Source: an uncultured Cohaesibacter sp. (GTDB taxonomy: Bacteria > Pseudomonadota > Alphaproteobacteria > Rhizobiales > Cohaesibacteraceae). From it: a DNA stretch of 64,000 bases. Position numbers and translations under genes: made by a program. Below, piece after piece: positions 35,081 to 45,391 of the stretch. The notes beneath the pieces are model-generated. The model was not told the DNA's origin and made no database searches. It was given only the letters and a program-made list of their open reading frames with translations. Each line of letters opens with the position of its first letter. Position 1 is the first letter of the stretch. Location: contig NZ_OY759857.1 in NCBI RefSeq assembly GCF_963662805.1, positions 207,837 through 271,836 of the forward strand, given 5' to 3'.

Positions 35081-36492
35081 CACTCGGGCAAGTTTACAGC
35101 GAGGCCGCCGAGCGACGTTTCCTTGTATTTCTCGCCCATGTCCTGCCCGGTCTCCCACATGGTCCGGATGCAATTGTCGAGCGGCATGAAATGGGTGCCG
35201 TCGCCATGCAGTGACAGGGAGGCTGCGGACACCGCCTTGATGGCTCCAAGGCCGTTGCGCTCAATGCAGGGCACCTGCACGAGACCCTTCACAGGATCGC
35301 AGGTCATGCCCAGATGATGCTCAAGGGCGATCTCGGCGGCATTCTCGATCTGCTCGTTGCTGCCCCCGAGAGCAGCGCAGAGCCCGCTTGCTGCCATGGC
35401 GGCGGCCGAGCCAACCTCTGCCTGACACCCCGCCTCAGCCCCGGAAATGGAGGCATTGTGTTTGATCAGCCCGCCGATGGCAGCAGCAGTGAATAGAAAG
35501 GTCCGGATGCCTTCATCCGACGAGCCGGGACAGTGGTCGCGATAGTAGCGCAAGACGGACGGTACGACACCGGCGGCCCCATTGGTCGGCGCTGTCACCA
35601 CGCGCCCGCCTGCAGCATTCTCCTCATTCACAGCCATGGCATAGAGGCTCAGCCAGTCGTTGACCTGATGCGGCATGGGCTGGTTGTTGCCCCGGTCGGC
35701 GATGAGGCGTTCGCGGATGGCTTTGGCACGACGCTTGACGCGCAGCCCACCGGGCAATTCGCCATCTTTCTCAAGGCCCCGGTCGATCACGTCGCGCATC
35801 GTGCGCCAGATACGATCAACACCGTCGAGAAGCGCCTCACGGCTGAGATCGACTTCCTCGTTCGCCTGTTTCATCTCAGCAATGCTGAGCCCTGAGCGCT
35901 TCCCCATGGCCAGCATGTCCGCAGCCGTGCCAAAGGGGTAGGGGTGGCCAGCCGCTTGCTGCTCGCTTTTCAGATCCTTCGGGTCGTGGCTGATCTTCTC
36001 GTCAAGCTCGCTCGCCGTCACGATGAAGCCGCCGCCGATCGAATAATAGGTCGCCGTAGCGAGCTGGCGATTCCCGTCCCCATAGGCAAAGAGCTTCATG
36101 CCATTGGCGTGGCCGGGCAGGGGCGGGCCATAGTCGAAAACGAGATCCTCGACCGGGTTGAAGCGCAAGGGTGCAAAGCCATCAAGCTCGATCACCTTGT
36201 CCTCATGCACCCGCGCCTCCAGCCTCTCCGCCTCGTCAGGGTTGAGCTGGTCTGGCCGAATGCCGAGAAGGCCAAGGATCACCGCCCGGTCGCTGGCATG
36301 TCCCCTGCCGGTGAAGGCGAGGGAGCCATGAAGCGAACAGCTGACGCGCGTCACATCCCCCGCGCTGACACCCATGAAGCGTCCGGCCCGGAGGTCATCC
36401 ATGAACCGAACCGCAGCATTCATCGGCCCCATCGTATGGGAAGACGAGGGGCCGACCCCGATCTTAAAAATGTCAAAAATGGACAGGAACAT
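35077..36492 (-). CDS. sdaA: L-serine ammonia-lyase (L-serine dehydratase)
   Basis: This 471-residue single-chain iron-sulfur enzyme converts L-serine to pyruvate and ammonia. The N-terminal beta domain begins SIFDIFKIGVGPSSSHTMGP. Cluster cysteines are in CQAEVGSAAAMAASGLC, MTCDPVKG and VPCIERNGLGAIKA, with the 'NGAAGVVPSVLRYY' segment before them. The protein ends in NLPEC: in type 2 enzymes the C-terminal Cys folds into the active site and touches the cluster, so the exact end matters. It begins 30 bases after gcvP on the same strand, giving a glycine-to-serine-to-pyruvate route in one transcript. Its 3' end is the start of a 111-bp tandem repeat array. Confidence 0.95.
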   Translation of the reverse strand: MFLSIFDIFKIGVGPSSSHTMGPMNAAVRFMDDLRAGRFMGVSAGDVTRVSCSLHGSLAFTGRGHASDRAVILGLLGIRPDQLNPDEAERLEARVHEDKVIELDGFAPLRFNPVEDLVFDYGPPLPGHANGMKLFAYGDGNRQLATATYYSIGGGFIVTASELDEKISHDPKDLKSEQQAAGHPYPFGTAADMLAMGKRSGLSIAEMKQANEEVDLSREALLDGVDRIWRTMRDVIDRGLEKDGELPGGLRVKRRAKAIRERLIADRGNNQPMPHQVNDWLSLYAMAVNEENAAGGRVVTAPTNGAAGVVPSVLRYYRDHCPGSSDEGIRTFLFTAAAIGGLIKHNASISGAEAGCQAEVGSAAAMAASGLCAALGGSNEQIENAAEIALEHHLGMTCDPVKGLVQVPCIERNGLGAIKAVSAASLSLHGDGTHFMPLDNCIRTMWETGQDMGEKYKETSLGGLAVNLPEC

Positions 36493-36522
36493 GGGTCGGC
36501 CTCTTTGTCGCTTGGCTGCAAA

Positions 36523-39393
<2,871 letters not shown>

Positions 39394-39451
39394 TGCTATG
39401 TCCCTGATGTTATGCGGTCTCGCCAGCCGGAATGCATTGGCTGTCTCATGG

Positions 39452-39474
39452 ACTGGCTAAGGGGTTCTGCCAGT
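39452..39474. other. Leader hairpin upstream of gcvP
   Basis: ACTGGC and GCCAGT form a 6-bp perfect stem around an 11-base loop in the untranslated leader of gcvP. I looked for the conserved core of a glycine riboswitch here and did not find it. Possibly an incidental hairpin. Confidence 0.3.
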
Positions 39475-39519
39475 CTGAGCGGCGAGCGATTGTGTTGCAA
39501 GTGCGGTTTTGTTTCTTAT

Positions 39520-39533
39520 AAGGGAAATTTCCC
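39520..39533. promoter_or_regulatory. Perfect palindrome AGGGAAATTTCCCT between gcvP and the XRE-cupin gene
   Basis: This 14-bp perfect palindrome lies in the 237-bp divergent region, about 98 bp upstream of the XRE-cupin ATG and 127 bp upstream of gcvP. Its size and AT-rich centre suit a dimeric helix-turn-helix regulator such as the adjacent XRE-cupin protein, which may repress or activate both directions. Confidence 0.55.
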
Positions 39534-39630
39534 TCTTCGGCAATAATGTGTTATATGAGATACAAGTCCGAAAGGTGAAAAGAACCAAAGCTTCGGTGAA
39601 TAACACCAAGCGCCGAGGGAGAAACGCCCG

Positions 39631-40308
39631 ATGAGCGAGACCATGGTGCCAGAAGATGGCGACACGCAGCGAATCGACGACGCGATCAGCGTCACGGAGT
39701 CCGTTGGCCTGACCACCGGTCCGTCCGGATCGCTCTCGCAGGATGCTCCCGGCCTTGAAGAAATTGGCCAAATGGTGCGCGAAGCACGCAAGAAGAAGGG
39801 CTGGACCCTTGAGGAAACCAGCCAGCAGGCCGGGATCGGCCGCTCGACCCTGTCAAAAATCGAAAATGGCCAGACCCGCCCCGGCTTTGACATCGTGCGC
39901 CGCTTGACGCAAGCGCTGGAGCTTGAAACCCCGAACCTCTTCCTGCAATCCGGCAAGAGCGACCTTTCCGGCCGTCGCGATCTGACCCGCAAGGGAGAGG
40001 GCGAGCAGAAGATCACCGCGACCTATTCGCACGAATTGCTCTGCAACGAGCTTATCAGCAAATCCATGGTGCCCTATGTCAGTACCATCAAGGCACGGGA
40101 TATTTCCGACTTTGGCGACTGGATCCGCCATCGCGGCGAGGAGTTCATGTATGTGCTCTCAGGAGAACTGGTCCTGCATACCGAGCATTACCGCCCGGTG
40201 GCCATGAAGACCGGCGACAGCATTTACTATGACAGCTCCATGGGGCATTGCTGTGTCACAACCAGCAAGGAAGACGCCGTCGTCCTCTGGGTCAGTCTCG
40301 AACGCTAG
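39631..40308 (+). CDS. XRE family regulator with C-terminal cupin sensor domain
   Basis: This 225-residue protein has a helix-turn-helix region (ARKKKGWTLEETSQQAGIGRSTLSKIENGQTRPGF in parts, about residues 50-95) and a cupin domain (about 135-220: HRGEEFMYVLSGELVLHTEHY and GDSIYYDSSMGHCC). An acidic, low-complexity N-terminal tail of about 45 residues precedes the DNA-binding part. Such regulators often control amino-acid or polyamine metabolism by binding a small ligand in the cupin. Divergent placement from gcvP-sdaA suggests it controls glycine/serine catabolism. A GNAT gene follows after 11 bases. Confidence 0.9.
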   Translation: MSETMVPEDGDTQRIDDAISVTESVGLTTGPSGSLSQDAPGLEEIGQMVREARKKKGWTLEETSQQAGIGRSTLSKIENGQTRPGFDIVRRLTQALELETPNLFLQSGKSDLSGRRDLTRKGEGEQKITATYSHELLCNELISKSMVPYVSTIKARDISDFGDWIRHRGEEFMYVLSGELVLHTEHYRPVAMKTGDSIYYDSSMGHCCVTTSKEDAVVLWVSLER

Positions 40309-40319
40309 GAGCCGATCGC

Positions 40320-40814
40320 ATGAATATCCGGGATGCCGAGGCAAGGGACGCTGAAGCCATTGCAGCGATCTACAATCACGCCGTTGAACATACCACGGCC
40401 ATCTGGAATGACGTCACCGTGAGCGTCGACAATCGCATCAAGTGGATTACCGACCGGCAGGAGGCAGGCTTTCCGGTGCTTGTCGCTGAAGGCGATGAGG
40501 GGCAGGTGATCGGCTATGCCAGCTACGGCCCATGGCGGGCCTTTGACGGTTATCGCCACACGGCGGAACATTCGGTCTATGTTCGTGAGACCGCCCATGG
40601 TTACGGCATCGGGCGCAAACTGATGAAGGCCCTGATCGCGGAGGCCAAAACCCGCGGCATTCACGTGCTGGTGGCGGGGATCGAGGCAGAAAATACCGCC
40701 TCGATCCTGCTCCATGAAAAGATGGGGTTTGTTGATGCGGGCACACTCCATGAGGTCGGAACCAAGTTCGGGCGCTGGCTCGACCTCACTTTCATGGAAT
40801 TGCGCATCGACTGA
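40320..40814 (+). CDS. GNAT acetyltransferase, phosphinothricin/methionine-sulfone acetyltransferase-like
   Basis: This 164-residue GNAT protein resembles the Pat/MddA group that acetylates glutamate analogues such as phosphinothricin, methionine sulfone or sulfoximine. Group-specific landmarks are IRDAEARDAEAIAAIYNHAV, GYASYGPWRAFDGYRHTAEHSVYV (in part) and GYGIGRKLMKALI. VAGIEAENTASILLHEKMGF completes the acetyl-CoA site. The ATG at 40320 has TAGGAG upstream and lies 11 bases after the XRE-cupin stop, so both are probably one transcript. The natural substrate is not known. Confidence 0.88.
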   Translation: MNIRDAEARDAEAIAAIYNHAVEHTTAIWNDVTVSVDNRIKWITDRQEAGFPVLVAEGDEGQVIGYASYGPWRAFDGYRHTAEHSVYVRETAHGYGIGRKLMKALIAEAKTRGIHVLVAGIEAENTASILLHEKMGFVDAGTLHEVGTKFGRWLDLTFMELRID

Positions 40815-40831
40815 TCCGCATCTTGGTCCCT

Positions 40832-41725
40832 TCACTGTGCAACCCGCTTGAGGATCACATCAGCCACTCTGGCAATGGTGGCATTGCGCTGCTTCAGGTC
40901 CATCTGCGTGTCACGAAGATAGATCGCGAGGAACAGCGGCTCCTTTTGCGGCGGAGTGACCATGGCGACGATGCCGCGTGACCCATGTCCTCCAGCCCCG
41001 GTCTTGTCGGCAATCTTCCATCCCTTTGGCAGAACCTTGCGCACAAGGTCGTTGGCTACCTTGTCATTGATCATCCATGTTTCGAGCACTTCACGCGACC
41101 GGGGCGACAGCATGTTGCCGTGCAAGAGTGCCTGAAGGCTGGTGATTGCTGCATTCGGTGTCGTCGTGTCGCGCGGATCGCCGGGGACAGCTTCATTGAG
41201 CTCCGGTTCGCGCCGGTCAAGCCGGGTTGTCTCATCCCCGATGGACGTCATGAAATCCGTGAAGCCGGACGGGCCACCAATCGTGTCGAGAATGGCATTG
41301 GCGGCGGTGTTGTCGCTCATGGTCAGTGCCGCTTCGCACAGCTCCCTTAAGGTCATTGAACTGCCGACCCGTTTTTCGGTGATTGGTGACCAGTGGATCA
41401 GCGTGCCGTCCTTGATCGCAAATGGCGTGCCCAGATCAGAAACGCCGTCGTCGACCTGCGACAGCAAGGCGGCACAGGCAAAGGCCTTGAAGCTGCTGTT
41501 CATGGGAAATCGCTCGTCGCCCCGATAGCTCCAATTGAAGTCACCTTGCGTGTCATTCAGGGCGACGCCAATCGTTCCCGCCTTCATGTCGGCCTCGATG
41601 GAGCGGATCGCCGTCTCAAGCCCGTCGGTGGATTGGGCTGCCGCCGCATGAGGCACAAGGGCCACCCCGCAGGCGACCATCCAGCCGGCTAGAAAAAGGC
41701 GCGGGGATAGGCTCAGAGAAATCAT
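40832..41725 (-). CDS. Class A beta-lactamase
   Basis: This 297-residue serine beta-lactamase has a signal peptide (about 1-30, ending AAAA) and should act in the periplasm. All class A catalytic motifs are present: SSFK with nucleophile Ser77 and Lys80 (Ambler 70 and 73), SDN at 137-139, EPELN with Glu173 (Ambler Glu166), and KTG at 241-243. The KTGAGGHGSRG stretch is typical. It is divergent from an AmpR-type regulator with 143 bp between them, the known layout of inducible chromosomal beta-lactamases. The exact class A subgroup cannot be told by eye. Confidence 0.93.
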   Translation of the reverse strand: MISLSLSPRLFLAGWMVACGVALVPHAAAAQSTDGLETAIRSIEADMKAGTIGVALNDTQGDFNWSYRGDERFPMNSSFKAFACAALLSQVDDGVSDLGTPFAIKDGTLIHWSPITEKRVGSSMTLRELCEAALTMSDNTAANAILDTIGGPSGFTDFMTSIGDETTRLDRREPELNEAVPGDPRDTTTPNAAITSLQALLHGNMLSPRSREVLETWMINDKVANDLVRKVLPKGWKIADKTGAGGHGSRGIVAMVTPPQKEPLFLAIYLRDTQMDLKQRNATIARVADVILKRVAQ

Positions 41726-41850
41726 CTGTTTCCTCCGTTGATAAGAAGATTTAACTAAGGGAAAGACCTGTTGTCACACAAGGCCAGCTTATGACAAAAC
41801 AGGTAGCAGCCGCTTGGATGCCGCGCAAATGATATGATTTCAGGCTCACT

Positions 41851-41865
41851 ATTAGAAAAACTAAT
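41851..41865. promoter_or_regulatory. LysR-type T-N11-A box next to ampR
   Basis: ATTAG-AAAAA-CTAAT is a perfect dyad with a T-N11-A core, three bases upstream of the ampR ATG. AmpR regulators bind a dyad of this kind between themselves and the beta-lactamase gene, repressing their own gene and switching the other. Binding is inferred. Confidence 0.65.
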
Positions 41866-41868
41866 GCC

Positions 41869-42777
41869 ATGGACAGACCTCAGCTTCCCCTTAACGCCTT
41901 GCGTGCCTTCGAGGTTGCCGCCCGGCAGGGCAGCTTCACCCGTGCCGCCATTGAGTTGTGCGTCACGCAAGCGGCCATCAGCCATCAGATCAAGATGCTC
42001 GAGGAGCGCCTCGGTGTCTCGCTCTTCATTCGCACCTCAAGGGGGCTGCAACTGACCGACGAGGGTAAGTCCCTGTTGCCGGTGCTTGAAGACGCCTTCG
42101 ATGCCATCAGCGCGGCCCTCGATCGCTTTGACGATCCCGGCTATGTTGAGGTGCTCAATGTCGGAGTGGTTACCACATTTGCGACCGGGTGGCTGATTGA
42201 GCGGCTTGGGGCCTTTCGCAGAGCCTATCCGGGGATCGACCTTCGGCTGTCGACCAACAACAACCGCGTTGATCTGGCTGGGGAGGGGCTTGAGATGGCC
42301 ATCCGCTTCGGGGATGGCGGTTGGCCGGGGCTTTGGCGGCGACGGCTGTTCGATGCGCCCATGTCCCCCCTGTGCGATGCAGCAACAGCGGCCCGGCTGA
42401 AGCAACCAACCGACCTCTATGCCCTGCCGCTCATGCGGTCCTATCGCAACAGTGAGTGGGAGAGCTGGTTCGCCATGCAGGGGCTCGTTTGCCCCAAGCT
42501 CAATGGTCCGCGGCTTGATTCCTCTCCCGCCATGGCATCGCTCGCCGCCGCTGGCCATGGCGTGGCCCTGCTGCCCGTCTCGATGTTCGCAAAGGATCTC
42601 GAAGAAGGGCGGCTTGTGCGGCCCTTCCCGGCGGAGATCACGACCGGCAGCTACTGGCTGACCCGGTTGGCGTCACGGCCTCCGACACAGGCCATGAAGC
42701 GCTTTGAAACCTGGCTGATATCGGAGGTTGCCGGCTGGCAGGAGACGCTCAGTTCGTGTCCCAGTCGGGAGGCCTGA
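41869..42777 (+). CDS. ampR: AmpR-type LysR regulator of the beta-lactamase gene
   Basis: This 302-residue LysR protein matches the AmpR subgroup closely. The winged helix has PLNALRAFEVAARQGSFTRAA and CVTQAAISHQIKMLEERLG. The effector domain has the AmpR hallmarks GVVTTFATGWL, IDLRLSTNNNRVDLAGEGLE (compare LSTHNNRVD in enterobacterial AmpR) and GSYWLTRLASR. AmpR senses cell-wall muropeptide fragments released by beta-lactams and activates the divergent lactamase gene. The 3' end overlaps the convergent DUF4424 gene by 29 bases. Confidence 0.9.
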   Translation: MDRPQLPLNALRAFEVAARQGSFTRAAIELCVTQAAISHQIKMLEERLGVSLFIRTSRGLQLTDEGKSLLPVLEDAFDAISAALDRFDDPGYVEVLNVGVVTTFATGWLIERLGAFRRAYPGIDLRLSTNNNRVDLAGEGLEMAIRFGDGGWPGLWRRRLFDAPMSPLCDAATAARLKQPTDLYALPLMRSYRNSEWESWFAMQGLVCPKLNGPRLDSSPAMASLAAAGHGVALLPVSMFAKDLEEGRLVRPFPAEITTGSYWLTRLASRPPTQAMKRFETWLISEVAGWQETLSSCPSREA

Positions 42778-43738
42778 CCACCAGAATGTCGAGATCCTGA
42801 TCCGGGGTGTAATTGGTGGCCTTGAATTCGAACTGGGTCGGCGCGATCTTCTGGATGTCACCGATGCACAGGCTGATCAGGTTTTCCGGTTTCATCTTGT
42901 CGATTACCAGCCGAAACTCGCCAATTGGCCCCAGCCATGTGTTGGCGGTCCTGAGGATATAGCGAACTTCGTCGCTGAGCATTTCGTCCCGACCGGACTG
43001 CGCCACCTTGCGCTCGAGGCCCTTGCGGAAGCTCTGATCGATGCAGAAGCGTTCTGCGACCGGATCGACGCTATATTGTACGCTGAAAATGCCGCCACCC
43101 AGAACCGGATGATAGCTGTGCTCCAGAACGGTGGTGCTGCGGGCGGGGAAGGTCTGCGTCCAGCTGTAGGTTGCCTTGATCTTCCATTTGGCAAAGAAGA
43201 AGCCATCTCCGGCGGTGTAGTCGATCAGCCCCTTGGCCGCCAGCGCCAGTTTGGTCTCCTCGCTGAGGGCATCGAGCTGCTGATAGTAGTTCGGCGCGAA
43301 GCGATGTTCCGGAACGCCCATGGCCAACAGCTCGTCAGTATAGTCGATGCCATGCATCACGAGCCGGATTTCGAGGTCAGGTTTGACCTCAACACTATTT
43401 GCCCGCACCGAAAAATCGAGAAAATCCACCGGATCGATATTCTGGCTGCCATAGTTGGCTTCCGGATCGGCGTCGACCTCCGGCACCGGGAAGGCGACCA
43501 GCATCGTCTGGTCACTGTCGGTCTTGTTGGAGAATTCGTAATGGATGCGGATCTCGGCGGGGCTGATGTAGAGATCCTCATAATCAAGCGAGATGGCGTG
43601 GTTCTCGACGAGCCGGATGCCTCCGGCCTCCAGCATGGCGGACGCATCATTGGCGTGGCCAGAGCCGGACGATAACAACAGCGAAAAGGATGAAATGACA
43701 AGAGCAAGGTGGGCCTTGCTGAGCAGGCGGTAGGTCAT
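42749..43738 (-). CDS. DUF4424 family secreted protein
   Basis: This 329-residue protein has a signal peptide (SKAHLALVISSFSLLLSSG, cleavage near GHA) and belongs to the DUF4424 group of exported proteins of unknown function. Recognisable pieces are HYEFSNKTDSDQTMLVAFPVPE, FFFAKWKIKATYSWTQTFPA and YILRTANTWLGPIGEFRL. The mature protein looks mainly beta-rich. The ATG at 43738 starts the signal peptide; an upstream frame of 35 codons is rejected as not signal-like. Its 3' end overlaps the ampR end, an antisense arrangement. Confidence 0.78.
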   Translation of the reverse strand: MTYRLLSKAHLALVISSFSLLLSSGSGHANDASAMLEAGGIRLVENHAISLDYEDLYISPAEIRIHYEFSNKTDSDQTMLVAFPVPEVDADPEANYGSQNIDPVDFLDFSVRANSVEVKPDLEIRLVMHGIDYTDELLAMGVPEHRFAPNYYQQLDALSEETKLALAAKGLIDYTAGDGFFFAKWKIKATYSWTQTFPARSTTVLEHSYHPVLGGGIFSVQYSVDPVAERFCIDQSFRKGLERKVAQSGRDEMLSDEVRYILRTANTWLGPIGEFRLVIDKMKPENLISLCIGDIQKIAPTQFEFKATNYTPDQDLDILVVRPPDWDTN

Positions 43739-43872
43739 GGGTGTCTCTATAGACTGTGACGAGGATCTCGCAAGTCTACCCCCAACCATGCCAAAGACCA
43801 CACGGCCAATTGTAGCAGGCACCCGGCAAAGGCCGGACACCACATCGCTTTTGCACCCTGACGGGACGGCTT

Positions 43873-44673
43873 CTAGTCTTCCGCTTCGATTAGCGTCTGG
43901 TGGATCTGGCTGACCAGCTCAGGCTCAAGACCGAGACGGGCGGCCAGCATGGTCAGATAGGCCTGCTCGGAGGGGGTATCAGGCTCAATCGCCATCAGGG
44001 AGGCCATGTAGACTTCGACGGCCTGCTCTTTCGTCCGGGTCTGGGCAACAAGACCATCAATGTCGAGCGGCTTGTTAAGCTGGTCGAACAGGAACAGCTT
44101 TTCCTCCGAGGACAATTGCAATTCCTCGATCTTGTCAAAGATCGCCTTGTGCTCGGCTGTATCGATCTGCCCGTCTGCCTTTGCGGCTGCGATCATCGCG
44201 CTGACGAGAGTGGCGCCGACGCCGGTCGCCCGTTCCGTCATTTCGTTGACCTCGAAACCCGACCCCATAGGAACCACGGGCACATGGCTGAGTTTTTGCT
44301 GCGAGCCTTGGGTCTGGTGCATGCTGGCGGGAATGGTATTCTCACCGCGCCCGATCTGACCGTCGACGACCGGCACGCCAGCCTTCTTGCCCTGATAGTC
44401 GGAATAGGCCTTGTAGGCGAGGCCGGCCACGAGCGCGAGACCGCCGTAGGTCGCGGCTTTCTTGGCCATCTTGCGGCCCTTCTTGGAGCCCATCATGTAA
44501 CCGGCGAGCCCCCCGGCGATGGCACCGCCGCCAATGCCTCCGGCATTGTTGCTCAGATAGTCTCGTCCCCGTTGCAGCAGATCACCCGAATTTGCCTGAT
44601 TGCCTGTGGTCGTCTGACCCGTTCCATTGGTTGCGCCAAGAATTTCATTGATCAGTTTCGATGCGTCAAACAT
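43873..44673 (-). CDS. DUF533/YebE-like membrane protein with TerB-like domain
   Basis: This 266-residue protein resembles the DUF533 (YebE) family. Residues 50-80 form a glycine-rich hydrophobic segment (GGIGGGAIAGGLAGYMMGSKKG, shortened here as GGGAIAGGLAGYMMGSKKG), and there is a second hydrophobic stretch at YGGLALVAGLAYKAYSD. The C-terminal third is a helical TerB-like domain with an acidic AKADGQIDTAEHKAIFDKI motif. Such TerB domains have been linked to metal or stress functions. ATG 44673 has a GAGGAG site. Function is unknown. Confidence 0.8.
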   Translation of the reverse strand: MFDASKLINEILGATNGTGQTTTGNQANSGDLLQRGRDYLSNNAGGIGGGAIAGGLAGYMMGSKKGRKMAKKAATYGGLALVAGLAYKAYSDYQGKKAGVPVVDGQIGRGENTIPASMHQTQGSQQKLSHVPVVPMGSGFEVNEMTERATGVGATLVSAMIAAAKADGQIDTAEHKAIFDKIEELQLSSEEKLFLFDQLNKPLDIDGLVAQTRTKEQAVEVYMASLMAIEPDTPSEQAYLTMLAARLGLEPELVSQIHQTLIEAED

Positions 44674-44954
44674 TCGGTTTCCGGGTCTCCTCGCGTGTGA
44701 TTGCGTGCTCGCAACAGGTGGTCTGCAATAAGCACCTTCGCTCCTGTCAAAATTGGCAATGAGCGGGTGCAGGTGTTTCATGAAAATATAGGGTCGCTTT
44801 TGCGAGTTTCAAAAAAAATCTGGCTCCAATCGCTCCAGAGAGAGATTGCGCAAGACTATATGGGTGCCGAAACAATAATTGCGAAAAGTTTGGAATAGGG
44901 CTATGAGATGCGTGTTTCCCCTGATCAAGTCTGGCAAGGCAGACGGAGAGAACA

Positions 44955-45185
44955 ATGGCCATGTTGACCCTTCTTGACCGCATTCCGATGACAACTTTGC
45001 TTGTCATTGCCCTGACGCTCGGCCTTGCCCCCTTCGTGCCGGAGCCGCATGTCTGGGAAAAGCTCAAGATGCTGGCGAACGGGACCCTCCACCGACCGGT
45101 CGATATGTTCGATCTGGTGTTTCACGGTCTGCCCTGGCTGTTGCTGATCATCAAGCTCGCGCGGACAGCTCTTGTCCGCAAGTGA
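44955..45185 (+). CDS. Small membrane protein, 'RND transporter'-like annotation group
   Basis: This 76-residue protein has one N-terminal helix (PMTTLLVIALTLGLAPFV), a middle segment PEPHVWEKLKMLANGTLHRPVDMFD, and a second helix near the end (HGLPWLLLIIKLA). The pattern of a LxxKxxMLxxGTLxRPxDxFDLxxHGxPxLLL segment is shared by a widely conserved family of small two-helix proteins whose function is not known. An AGAGAACA purine stretch precedes the ATG. Confidence 0.78.
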   Translation: MAMLTLLDRIPMTTLLVIALTLGLAPFVPEPHVWEKLKMLANGTLHRPVDMFDLVFHGLPWLLLIIKLARTALVRK

Positions 45186-45391
45186 CTTGGTGGTGCCTTC
45201 CGGGTTCTGACGAAGTCTAACAGTCCATATTCCCCGTTAACTAAGGCGGCAGGTTGTTGCTCCCATGCGACCATATGGTTTGATATGCCCCTTTCTTGGG
45301 CAATCAAATGTCAATACAACTGCGTTAATGAGAGATTTATGGACTTGTCTGTCGCTATCGGACTGATGAGAGATTGAATTAAGGAAAATCC

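Noticed and set aside
39394..39630. Glycine riboswitch upstream of gcvP
   Set aside because: I could not find the conserved glycine-aptamer core; only a short hairpin and a DNA palindrome are present.
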